Shown: positions 1 to 6,219 of the stretch, in pieces | How positions within the stretch are numbered: position 1 is the stretch's first letter | Layout: each line of letters opens with the position of its first letter | Assembly: GCA_900320415.1 (NCBI GenBank) | Contig: ONSE01000139.1 | Span: forward strand, 1-6,236 | From: an uncultured Eubacteriales bacterium | Lineage (GTDB): Bacteria; Bacillota; Clostridia; Oscillospirales; Acutalibacteraceae | DNA: 6,236 nt | Reading direction: 5' to 3' | Notes under the pieces: model-generated | The model's database searches: none | Told to the model about the DNA's origin: nothing | What the model saw: the letters and a program-made list of their open reading frames with translations, nothing else | Position numbers and translations under genes: made by a program

Positions 1-17
1 AAATCCGTCACGGTTAT

Positions 18-32
18 TTCTGTCTGACATAA
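18..32. promoter_or_regulatory. Candidate operator palindrome upstream of feoA
   Basis: The sequence TTCTGTCTGACATAA is a 7-1-7 imperfect inverted repeat centred on base 25, with six of seven arm positions pairing. It lies about 28 bases before the chosen feoA start, where an iron-responsive repressor could act. It does not match the Fur consensus (TGATAAT-n-ATTATCA) or the DtxR/IdeR box well, so any regulator is unknown. No convincing -35/-10 pair is visible in the 60 bases available; the promoter may lie outside the window or feoA may be read from an upstream gene. A chance palindrome is quite possible. Confidence 0.25.
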
Positions 33-47
33 GATAGAGTAAAAACC

Positions 48-56
48 AAGGGTGAT
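48..56 (+). promoter_or_regulatory. Ribosome binding site that decides the feoA start
   Basis: AAGGGTGAT closely resembles the anti-16S consensus AAGGAGGTGAT. Its AAGGG core ends 8 bases before ATG 61. The upstream in-frame candidates, GTG 52 and ATG 55, lie inside this site and could not use it, so ATG 61 is preferred. Confidence 0.6.
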
Positions 57-60
57 GGAT

Positions 61-303
61 ATGCAAAAGGAAATCAGGCTTTGCGATCTCCCCGTCGGGA
101 GATCCGCGCTTGTGGAACGGGTAGAGTGTGCGGATTATCTTCTCCGCCGTGTTTATGATATGGGGATTGTAAAGGGCGCTGTCATTCAGCCCTTGTTTCG
201 CGCGCCGTTCGGGGATCCTGTCGCCTACGGAGTAAAAAACACGATGATCGCGCTGCGCAGCCGTGACAGCCGCGATATATACGTGAGGTGTCAGAATGAG
301 TGA
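61..303 (+). CDS. feoA: FeoA, small SH3-like partner of the ferrous iron transporter
   Basis: This 80-residue cytoplasmic protein has the FeoA SH3-like domain over essentially its whole length. The conserved pattern is easy to follow: an N-terminal LCDLPVG turn, then RRVYDMGIVKG (the family's 'rL.dmGi.pG' segment), then APFGDP, then IALRSRDSRDIYV at the C-terminus. Family members interact with FeoB and are needed for Fe(II) uptake, probably by modulating the GTPase or permease; the exact mechanism is not settled. The start at 61 is chosen from the ribosome binding site; GTG 52 or ATG 55 would add only two or three residues. The stop overlaps the feoB start by 8 bases (296-303), which points to translational coupling and a fixed stoichiometry. 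Length is normal for the family (about 75-85 aa). The identification is strong; only the start carries small doubt. Confidence 0.93.
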   Translation: MQKEIRLCDLPVGRSALVERVECADYLLRRVYDMGIVKGAVIQPLFRAPFGDPVAYGVKNTMIALRSRDSRDIYVRCQNE

Positions 304-2161
304 AAAAGAGTTTTCCTACCGTGTGGTGCTCGCGGGAAATCCGAATGTCGGAAAGAGTACGGTTTTCAATGCGCTGACAGGACTGCGGCAGCACACGGGC
401 AACTGGACGGGCAAGACCGTGGAGCTGAGCACAGGCTATTTTGAAACAGAGGGCAGGCTGCTGCAAATCACCGACCTTCCCGGCACCTATTCCATGACGG
501 CGTTCTCGGAGGAAGAAACTGTTTCACAGCATTTTCTCGGAGAGGAGGAGCCCGACTGTGTCGTGATAGTCGCGGACTCCAATGCGCTGGAGCGCAACCT
601 CAGCTACGCGCTGGAAATACTCTCCCTGAGAAGCCGGGCAGTCCTGTGCCTGAACATGAGCGACGAGGCGGAGAAAAAGGGGATCCATATCAACACGGAA
701 AAGCTGTCGTCCGCTCTCGGGATCCCCGTTGTCAAGACCTGTGCGGTAAGAAAAGAGGGTCTGCTCAAATTAACAAAAACGATTGTCGGAATTTGTGACG
801 GCTCGGTGTCCTGCGCCCCTCCCTTTCCCGACCCCGTTTTATTGCAAGCCGATCACGGCTCTTCCGCCTATCTGCTTGCTCAGAGAAGCAAAAATATCGT
901 TGAGGATTGCGTCACCGACGACGGAAAGAAAAAAAGCGGCTCCGGACTCGACAAGCTGCTGACCTCAAAGCTGACGGGGATCCCGATTATGCTGCTGCTT
1001 TTCGCGCTGCTGTTCTGGATAACGGCAGTGGGAGCCAACTATCCGAGCGAGTGGCTGAGCGGCCTTTTTGCCGCCGGCAAGGAGCGGCTCTACAGCCTTT
1101 TCGCGTGGGCGAACGCTCCCTCCTTTCTGACGGGATTGCTGATCGACGGCGTTTACACCACCCTGACATGGGTGGTATCCGTCATGCTGCCGCCGATGGC
1201 GATCTTCTTTCCGCTCTTTTCCCTGATAGAGGATTCGGGATATCTGCCGCGCATCGCCTTCAATCTGGACGTGTTTTTCTCACGCTGCGGTGCCCACGGC
1301 AAGCAAAGCCTCTGTATGGCGATGGGACTGGGCTGCAACGCCTGCGGTGTGACGGGCTGCCGCATTATTGAAAGTCCGAAGGAAAGACTGATTGCCGTAC
1401 TCACCAACAATTTCATGCCCTGCAACGGCAGGCTCCCGATCCTGATCGCGATGATTATGATGTATTTTGCGGGCAGCTCCTTCGGTCTGCTCGCCTCGGT
1501 TGAGGCGGCACTGTATCTGGTGCTGATCATCGCTCTCTGCGCCGCCGTAACGCTCGCGGTGTCAAAGCTGCTCTCCGTCACTCTCGCGAAGGGCAAACCT
1601 GCCGGATTTGCCCTGGAGCTTCCTCCCTACCGAAAACCGCAGATCCTCAAAACAATCGTGCGTTCCCTGACGGACAGAACGCTGTTTGTGCTGGGCAGAG
1701 CCGTCGCGGTAGCCGCTCCCGCGGGCGCGGTCATCTGGCTGAGCGCGAATCTGATCATCGGCGGACATACGGTCTTATGGTACTGCACGGAATTTCTGGA
1801 TCCGTTCGGACGTTTTCTCGGACTCGACGGTGTGATCGTGATGGCGTTCCTCCTCGGGTTCCCCGCCAACGAGACAGTGATACCCATTATCATCATGTCC
1901 TATCTGGCGAGCGGCACCATGACGGATTATACGGGATACGGAGAATTGCTGGCGCTGCTTTCGGCAAACGGCTGGACAGCAACAACCGCTGTCTGCATGA
2001 TTATCATGACAGTGATGCATTTTCCCTGCTCCACCACCTGTCTGACGATCAGAAAGGAAACCGGGAGCCGGAAGTGGACGCTGCTATCTATGCTGATACC
2101 AACGGTTTCGGGAATGATCCTGTGCGCGGCAACGGCAGGGGTACTTCGATTATTTCAATAA
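296..2161 (+). CDS. feoB: FeoB, Fe(II) transport GTPase-permease
   Basis: This 621-residue inner-membrane protein imports ferrous iron. The N-terminal G domain shows G1 GNPNVGKST (14-22), a G2 Thr in TGNWTGKT (34-41), G3 DLPG (60-63) and G4 NMSD (120-123). G5 is probably around TCAVR (148-152). A short polar linker (about 170-220) leads to LDKLLTSKLTGIP and roughly eight membrane segments. Two gate regions follow the family: GLGCNACGVTGCRI (345-357) with FMPCNGRLP (373-381), and MHFPCSTTC (574-582) near the C-terminus. ELPPYRKP (441-448) is the usual amphipathic linker. Cys347, Cys376 and Cys578 sit where proteobacterial FeoB has its conserved pore-associated cysteines. The protein is shorter than E. 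coli FeoB (773 aa), as many clostridial versions are, and no FeoC follows. Translation starts inside feoA from a GTGAGGTG site at 283-290. Extra cysteines (331, 340, 350, 355, 582) cluster near the gate. Confidence 0.96.
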   Translation: MSEKEFSYRVVLAGNPNVGKSTVFNALTGLRQHTGNWTGKTVELSTGYFETEGRLLQITDLPGTYSMTAFSEEETVSQHFLGEEEPDCVVIVADSNALERNLSYALEILSLRSRAVLCLNMSDEAEKKGIHINTEKLSSALGIPVVKTCAVRKEGLLKLTKTIVGICDGSVSCAPPFPDPVLLQADHGSSAYLLAQRSKNIVEDCVTDDGKKKSGSGLDKLLTSKLTGIPIMLLLFALLFWITAVGANYPSEWLSGLFAAGKERLYSLFAWANAPSFLTGLLIDGVYTTLTWVVSVMLPPMAIFFPLFSLIEDSGYLPRIAFNLDVFFSRCGAHGKQSLCMAMGLGCNACGVTGCRIIESPKERLIAVLTNNFMPCNGRLPILIAMIMMYFAGSSFGLLASVEAALYLVLIIALCAAVTLAVSKLLSVTLAKGKPAGFALELPPYRKPQILKTIVRSLTDRTLFVLGRAVAVAAPAGAVIWLSANLIIGGHTVLWYCTEFLDPFGRFLGLDGVIVMAFLLGFPANETVIPIIIMSYLASGTMTDYTGYGELLALLSANGWTATTAVCMIIMTVMHFPCSTTCLTIRKETGSRKWTLLSMLIPTVSGMILCAATAGVLRLFQ

Positions 2162-2243
2162 AGGAAACCACCCATTTCAATCCTTGACTAATTCCCTGAA
2201 TATCTGTTGCGCTTCATTCCGCATAACAGCTGTTTGGAGTTTT

Positions 2244-2274
2244 AAAAAGAAAAAAGCGCCGGCACGGCGCTTTT
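2244..2274. terminator. Bidirectional intrinsic terminator between convergent genes
   Basis: AAAAGCGCCG (2252-2261) and CGGCGCTTTT (2265-2274) form a perfect 10-bp stem around a GCA loop. On the minus strand the hairpin is followed by a long T-rich run (the complement of the A-rich stretch at 2244-2255), making a strong terminator for the recD2/mreB-like transcript that ends at 2289. On the plus strand only TTTT follows, so termination of feoAB should be weaker. The spacer 2162-2243 shows nothing else. Confidence 0.85.
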
Positions 2275-2288
2275 ACTGATAATCCTAT

Positions 2289-3296
2289 TCAAATCACTAC
2301 CAGGGGCGAGGTGCTCTCGCCTCGCTCTGCTTCGGGAATCATCCGCAGCGCCTTTCCGCAGCCCATAATCACACAGTCGGCAGCGAACTTGTGTACCTTG
2401 ACGCGCAGCCCCGTCTGCTCACTGACGAGCTTGCCCAGACCGGAAAGAGCCGCCAATCCGCCTGTGAGGAGGATTCCCTCTGTGCTGATATCGCCCACCA
2501 GCTCGGGCGGTGTGTTCTCCAAAGCGGATTTGATTTCCGACACGATACCCATTGCCACAGGGATAATTGCCGTGCTGATTTCCCCGCTGCCGATATCCGC
2601 ATAGGACGGCAGTCCCGAAACCGTGTCACGCCCCTTCACGCGAAAGACCCTTTCTTCCTCAAACGGCTTGACACATCCGATCTCTTTTTTGCAGCGTTCC
2701 GCCATGTTTTCACCGATCATCAGGCGGTACTTGTCCCGCACATAGTCAACAATGGCGGAATCCATCGCCCTTCCCGCACGCCGCGTACTGCGCGAGACAG
2801 TCAGTCCTCCCAAGGAGATCACGCCGATATCAGCCGTGCCCGCGCCGATGACGGCTGCCATTGTCCCTTTTGGAGCGGTGATATCAACGCCGCAGCCGAT
2901 GGCTGCCGCTTTGGGGCTTTCCAGCAAAAACACCTTTCGGGCGCCTGCCACGCTGACGGTATTGATAACGGCACGCTTTTCCACCTCGGTGAGTCCGCAG
3001 GGAACGGACGCTACCACGCGGGGCAAAGAGACGCGGAAATCCGCCGCCTGCCGGAGCATAGCAGAGACCATTCTCTCGGCAAGCCGTGAGTTTGTGATCA
3101 CTCCGCCCTCTATCGGATATTCGGCGGTAATTCCCGCCGGCGTTTTCCCGATCATATTGTACGCCTCGTCGCCGACGGCGAGAACCCTTTCCTCTGTGCT
3201 GTCGCAGGCGACGACGCTTGCGCTGTCCAGCACCTTCCCCCTGGTTTCCAGATAGATGGCGGTTCGCGAGGAACCGAGGTCGATTGCGATATCCAT
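2289..3296 (-). CDS. mreB: MreB-family actin-like protein, divergent and probably hydrolysis-deficient
   Basis: This 335-residue protein follows MreB end to end. Phosphate-1 is DLGSSRT (6-12), GKTPAGI (50-56) matches the family GRTPGNI segment, and KVFLLESPKAAAIG (121-134) matches VFLIEEPMAAAIG. Phosphate-2 is VIGAGTADIGVISLGG (149-164), the adenosine/connect region is GENMAERCKKEIG (195-207), and TPPELVGDISTEGILLTGG (262-280) precedes the C-terminal subdomain. MreB forms membrane-bound filaments that organise cell-wall synthesis in rod-shaped cells. Three key positions differ. The Glu directly before Pro in EEP is Ser127. The phosphate-2 Asp (E. coli D165) is Val149. The third Gly of LTGGG is Leu281. 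Thr154 and the adenosine motif are kept, so nucleotide may still bind. There is no N-terminal amphipathic helix, and a 15-residue tail ends PLVVI. It starts 3 bases after recD2 and is surely co-transcribed with it. It may be a paralogue with a specialised role rather than the main MreB. Confidence 0.85.
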   Translation of the reverse strand: MDIAIDLGSSRTAIYLETRGKVLDSASVVACDSTEERVLAVGDEAYNMIGKTPAGITAEYPIEGGVITNSRLAERMVSAMLRQAADFRVSLPRVVASVPCGLTEVEKRAVINTVSVAGARKVFLLESPKAAAIGCGVDITAPKGTMAAVIGAGTADIGVISLGGLTVSRSTRRAGRAMDSAIVDYVRDKYRLMIGENMAERCKKEIGCVKPFEEERVFRVKGRDTVSGLPSYADIGSGEISTAIIPVAMGIVSEIKSALENTPPELVGDISTEGILLTGGLAALSGLGKLVSEQTGLRVKVHKFAADCVIMGCGKALRMIPEAERGESTSPLVVI

Positions 3297-3299
3297 ACA

Positions 3300-5534
3300 T
3301 TACTCCCGATCGTTGTTTTCCGTGTAGATACCGAAATCCCTCCGCAGGAAATGCTTCAAGCCCGTATAGCGTTTTGTTTGCCTGTTATTGTTTACCATGA
3401 TTTCCACAGTATGGGGATTGCCGACCAGAATCAGAGTTTTCTTGGCTCTGGTGACGGCGGTGTAAAGGAGATTTCGGTAGTAGAGCTGTGCGGGACCGGG
3501 AAACATGGGAATGATAACGCAATCAAACTCATTTCCCTGGCTCTTATGAACCGTGATGGCGTAGGCAAAATCCAGCTCTGAGGCGTTCTCAAAGCTGATC
3601 GCCGCGCTTTTGTCAAAAAAGTCCACCCACATCCTCTTGCTTTTGCGGTCTATCGCTTTTATTATACCAATATCTCCGTTAAAAATTCCCTCGCCGATTT
3701 CTCCGTCCTCTTTTTCCCAGCGAATGTCGTAATTGTTCTTGATCTGCATGACCTTATCGCCGACACGGAACGTACGGGAGCCGATGACCGCCTCGCTCTT
3801 TCCCTCCTTGGCTGGATTGAGCCTCGCCTGCAGTCTGTGGTTCAGCTCCGCAGTTCCCAATTCTCCCTTTTTGGAGGGAGAAAGCACCTGGATGCTTTCA
3901 AAGGCGGAATAGCCGTACGCCTTTGGCAGACGCACGCTGCACAAATCCGCAATCAGCTCGGACACTTCGTTTTTATAATTCCTCTTCAGAAAAAAGAAAT
4001 CTTTATCCGCGGCATTGAGTATCGGCATTTCTCCGTTGACGATGCGGTGCGCATTGGTGATGATCAGGCTCTTTTGCGCCTGACGGAAGATCTCATGCAG
4101 GCGAACCACGGGAATCGTTTCTCCCTCGATCAGATCGCCCAGCACGTTGCCCGCTCCCACAGACGGAAGCTGGTCGGAGTCCCCGACCAAAATCAGCCGG
4201 CACCCCAGCGGCAGAGCGCGAAGCACACTCTCGAACACACTGACGTCCACCATGGAAACCTCGTCGATGATCAGCGCCTCGCCCTTGAGCTGATTGCGCT
4301 CGTTCTTGCTGAAAACCGGCTTGTCTTGGTTGTCCCATGAGACCTCCAGCAAACGGTGGATCGTCTTGGCTTCTCCGCCTGTCAGCTCTGACATACGCTG
4401 TGCCGCCCTGCCTGTGGGAGCCGCCAGCAGCACCTTCTGTCCTCTGCTTTGCAGGATTTTGATGATGGCATTGAGCGTCGTGGTTTTTCCCGTGCCCGGT
4501 CCGCCTGTGAGGACAAGCAAGCCCTCTGTCAGGGCTGCGGAAATCGCCTGCTTCTGCAAATCCGCGTAGGTGATGCCGTCCTCCATCTCGCAAACCCTTA
4601 TCGCGTCATCAATTCCGCTGATCTGTTCGGCGGGAAAGCTTTTGATCAGCTTGATCCGCGAGGCAATGTAAACCTCTGTCAGGTGCATCGCCTGCAAAAA
4701 GATGAACTCCTTTTCCGCCATTGTTTCACTGACAAGCGTGCGGTCAAAGATCATTGCTTCCATACAATCCGAAATACTCTCAACACCGATGCGAAGAAAT
4801 TCCGCTGCCATTTTTTCCAGCTTCTTCCGCGGCAGACAGGTGTGACCGTTTCCCTCGTTGTGACGAAGTATGTAAGTGATTCCTGCCCGAAGCCTCGCCT
4901 CGCTGTCCGTACGGAAGCTTTCCTTCATAGCGATCACATCGGCGGTCTGAAAGCTGATTCCGAAATCTCCCATGCAAAGCTGATAGGGATTCTCTTTGAT
5001 CTGTTCAACGGCGCCCGCTCCGAGCTGCTTGAATACTTTGATGGAAACGGTATTGGAGATGCCGAAGCCTCCCAGATAGAGCATCAGCGCCCGGACGCTT
5101 TCATCCGATTTGAGCTGCGCTGAAAACTCCAGCGCCTTTGCCCTGCTGATCCCCCTGAGCATGGCAACGCGCTCGGGCTCCTTTTCCATCACCTCAAGCG
5201 TTGCCTCTCCGAATTCGTCCACGAGCCTGCGTGCGGTGGAGGGACCGACTCCCTTAACCGCGCCCGAGGCGAGATAGCGCAGGATATCCGCCGAATTGTC
5301 GGGGCGTGCCACCTCGCAGGTTTGCGCGGCAAACTGCCTGCCGTAGCTCTTATGCTCGGTAAAGCTTCCGAGCAATGTCACCGTATCTCCGGCACTGACA
5401 AGCGGCATCACTCCGACGGCGGTTATGTATTCCTCACCGTCGGAGATTTCCAGAACCGTATAGCCGTTGTCTTCATTTCTGAAAACAATATTTTCTACAG
5501 CTCCCTCAAGACGGAGCAGCTTTTCCTCTTCCAT
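3300..5534 (-). CDS. recD2: RecD2, SF1B 5'-3' DNA helicase (RecD/TraA family)
   Basis: This 744-residue cytoplasmic helicase resembles B. subtilis YrrC and D. radiodurans RecD2, which unwind DNA 5' to 3' without RecBC and act in DNA repair and genome stability. An N-terminal OB-like domain (about 8-78) is followed by helix-hairpin-helix elements (about 88-190, including GAVKGVGPSTARRLV). The motor motifs are complete: Q329, Walker A GGPGTGKTT (344-352), Ia APTGRAA (372-378), II DEVSMVD (424-430), III GDSDQLPSVG (451-460), IV EIFRQ (481-485), V VHKSQGNEFD (662-671) and VI YTAVTRAKK (691-699). The SH3-like insertion is around 590-650. Length is normal (715-800 aa). ATG 5534 is chosen because it has a CAAAGGA site 8 bases upstream and begins right at the family N-terminus. 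GTG 5600 would add 22 atypical residues. It is immediately followed by the mreB-like gene. All catalytic residues appear intact. Confidence 0.95.
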   Translation of the reverse strand: MEEEKLLRLEGAVENIVFRNEDNGYTVLEISDGEEYITAVGVMPLVSAGDTVTLLGSFTEHKSYGRQFAAQTCEVARPDNSADILRYLASGAVKGVGPSTARRLVDEFGEATLEVMEKEPERVAMLRGISRAKALEFSAQLKSDESVRALMLYLGGFGISNTVSIKVFKQLGAGAVEQIKENPYQLCMGDFGISFQTADVIAMKESFRTDSEARLRAGITYILRHNEGNGHTCLPRKKLEKMAAEFLRIGVESISDCMEAMIFDRTLVSETMAEKEFIFLQAMHLTEVYIASRIKLIKSFPAEQISGIDDAIRVCEMEDGITYADLQKQAISAALTEGLLVLTGGPGTGKTTTLNAIIKILQSRGQKVLLAAPTGRAAQRMSELTGGEAKTIHRLLEVSWDNQDKPVFSKNERNQLKGEALIIDEVSMVDVSVFESVLRALPLGCRLILVGDSDQLPSVGAGNVLGDLIEGETIPVVRLHEIFRQAQKSLIITNAHRIVNGEMPILNAADKDFFFLKRNYKNEVSELIADLCSVRLPKAYGYSAFESIQVLSPSKKGELGTAELNHRLQARLNPAKEGKSEAVIGSRTFRVGDKVMQIKNNYDIRWEKEDGEIGEGIFNGDIGIIKAIDRKSKRMWVDFFDKSAAISFENASELDFAYAITVHKSQGNEFDCVIIPMFPGPAQLYYRNLLYTAVTRAKKTLILVGNPHTVEIMVNNNRQTKRYTGLKHFLRRDFGIYTENNDRE
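3303..3307 (-). promoter_or_regulatory. Ribosome binding site for the mreB-like gene inside the recD2 end
   Basis: On the minus strand GGGAG lies within the last codons of recD2 and 6 bases before ATG 3296. The recD2 stop (3302-3300) falls between the site and the start. Ribosomes finishing recD2 would sit on this site, so translational coupling is likely. Confidence 0.7.
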
Positions 5535-5542
5535 AAGACAAG

Positions 5543-5549
5543 TCCTTTG
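5543..5549 (-). promoter_or_regulatory. Ribosome binding site that decides the recD2 start
   Basis: CAAAGGA on the minus strand is spaced 8 bases from ATG 5534. It supports that codon over the in-frame GTG at 5600, whose own upstream AGAGGA lies at a longer spacing inside the preceding gene. Confidence 0.65.
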
Positions 5550-5566
5550 CGTTTTTCTTTCCTTAC

Positions 5567-5595
5567 AGTATACCCTATTTTTTCCGCAAGTACAA
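5567..5595 (-). promoter_or_regulatory. Possible sigma-A-type promoter for recD2 and the mreB-like gene
   Basis: On the minus strand TATACT (5572-5567) matches the -10 consensus at five of six positions. It has TTGTAC (5595-5590) as a weak -35 box at an exact 17-base spacing. Transcription would begin near 5560, about 25 bases before the recD2 start. The -35 match is poor and the site abuts the stop of the upstream gene, so read-through from that gene is an equally good explanation for recD2 expression. Confidence 0.35.
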
Positions 5596-5596
5596 G

Positions 5597-5926
5597 TCAC
5601 AAATGCAATTCCTCTTTTAACTCCTTTTTCGTCATCAGTCGCAGAAAACCGTATTCACGGCACACGGTCTCACAGATTTTCCTTGTTTTCTCATCGATGT
5701 CGCAGTCCAGACAAACCGCGCAGTCGGCTCTGCTTCTTCCCCATTTCAATCGGGCAGCCGCACTGCGCAGTACAAGTTCCGCGTCCTCTGCACTGTCTAC
5801 GGGAGTAATCAGCATGACAGAGCAATCCGCCTTGATCCGAAAGAGCCGCAGGGAGATCTCCTTGATGACCGCGCACGCGCCGACAACGGCAAGCACACAC
5901 AGAATCACTGCTGAAATCACGTTCAT
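5597..5926 (-). CDS. Small membrane-anchored Cys-rich protein of unknown function
   Basis: I cannot assign a known family to this 109-residue protein with confidence. Residues 3-21 form one hydrophobic membrane segment (MNVISAVILCVLAVVGACAV). Basic residues follow (K22, R27, R30, K32), so the C-terminal part should face the cytoplasm by the positive-inside rule. That part reads as alternating strands and helices: strand VMLITPV (37-43), helix SAEDAELVLRSAAARLKW (45-62), strand CAVCLDCDI (69-77), helix to about 92, strand FLRLMT (94-99) and helix KKELKEEL. This suggests a small Rossmann-like alpha/beta domain. Cysteines are concentrated at 69, 72, 75, 85 and 89, in a CxxCxxC arrangement plus two more in the next helix. 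ATG 5926 is chosen for its strong GAGGTG site (5938-5933); earlier in-frame starts would add a basic, non-conserved-looking stretch. It lies 62 bases upstream of recD2 with no terminator between, so shared transcription is likely. No function is claimed. Confidence 0.72.
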   Translation of the reverse strand: MNVISAVILCVLAVVGACAVIKEISLRLFRIKADCSVMLITPVDSAEDAELVLRSAAARLKWGRSRADCAVCLDCDIDEKTRKICETVCREYGFLRLMTKKELKEELHL

Positions 5927-6027
5927 ATCTTTCACCTCGCTACAGTTTATGATAAAAATGCCGCGCGGTGCGAATAATCGGCGCAGCCGGGGAGATAATA
6001 GAATCAAAAGAAATACGAGGTGAAATC
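5927..6027. promoter_or_regulatory. Divergent intergenic region carrying both upstream control regions
   Basis: The two genes here point away from each other, so both leader regions must lie in these 101 bases unless transcription starts within a gene. Near-identical Shine-Dalgarno contexts (CGAGGTGAAA) precede both starts, at 5939-5930 on the minus strand and 6016-6025 on the plus strand. The small perfect palindrome TTTATGATAAA (5946-5956) supplies five-of-six -10 matches on both strands (TATCAT minus, TATGAT plus). GATAAT at 5994-5999 is another plus-strand -10 candidate. None has a convincing -35 partner, so exact promoters are not assigned. Confidence 0.4.
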
Positions 6028-6219
6028 ATGGACAACAAATACGCCAATCAGTGCATCGCCTGCACGGTTTCCAGCTGCAAACATCACAATGACAAAAAGG
6101 ACTTCTGTTCACTGGAAAAAATCACTATCGGCATTCACGACAAACGCCCTGCCGAGTACCCCTGCACCGATTGCAGAAGCTTTCAGATGAAGTCCGATTA
6201 CGATATGGGCGAATGCTGA
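6028..6219 (+). CDS. Small Cys-rich DUF1540-type protein
   Basis: This 63-residue soluble protein has the cysteine spacing of the DUF1540 family, which is common in clostridia and has no settled function. The family pattern 'C.V..C...' is seen as C12-T-V-S-S-C17, then FC27 before a short ITIG strand, then a closing TDC49RSF. Three further cysteines (9, 46, 63) and histidines 19, 20 and 37 make the pairs C9xxC12 and C46xxC49. Four such ligands could bind zinc or another metal, which is an inference. The start at ATG 6028 follows a strong GAGGTGA site (6017-6023); an upstream in-frame ATG at 5968 has no such site. It is transcribed away from the membrane-protein gene. No signal peptide or membrane segment is present. 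Family membership rests on pattern recognition only. Confidence 0.78.
   Translation: MDNKYANQCIACTVSSCKHHNDKKDFCSLEKITIGIHDKRPAEYPCTDCRSFQMKSDYDMGEC

Noticed and set aside
1..27. Possible C-terminal end of an upstream gene (short frame closing at TGA 25-27)
   Set aside because: All three plus frames are open from the edge for a few codons, so nine codons cannot identify a gene.
1..60. Fur box upstream of feoA
   Set aside because: No stretch resembles the GATAAT-type inverted repeat; only the unrelated palindrome at 18-32 is seen.
907..1371. 154-codon frame inside feoB on the same strand
   Set aside because: It is a +1 shadow of the feoB membrane domain, rich in Arg, and lacks the hydrophobic pattern of the true frame.
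2391..3089. Plus-strand open frame of 232 codons antisense to the mreB-like gene, and a second one at 2752-3255
   Set aside because: Both are mirror-frame openings of a clearly conserved gene. The translations have no recognisable motif or plausible ribosome binding site.
4449..5123. Plus-strand open frame of 224 codons antisense to recD2, and a smaller one at 3837-4340
   Set aside because: They lie wholly within recD2, whose helicase motifs are intact. The composition looks like a reversed coding frame, with no domain seen.
5966..5989. Imperfect GC hairpin in the divergent intergenic region
   Set aside because: The stem is about seven pairs with a bulge and has no T-run; it is too weak to call a terminator or RNA element.
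5968..6027. N-terminal extension of the DUF1540-type gene from ATG 5968, and of the 109-aa gene from 6007
   Set aside because: Neither upstream start has a good ribosome binding site. The internal starts have strong GAGGTG sites at suitable spacing, and the extra residues look like translated intergenic DNA.
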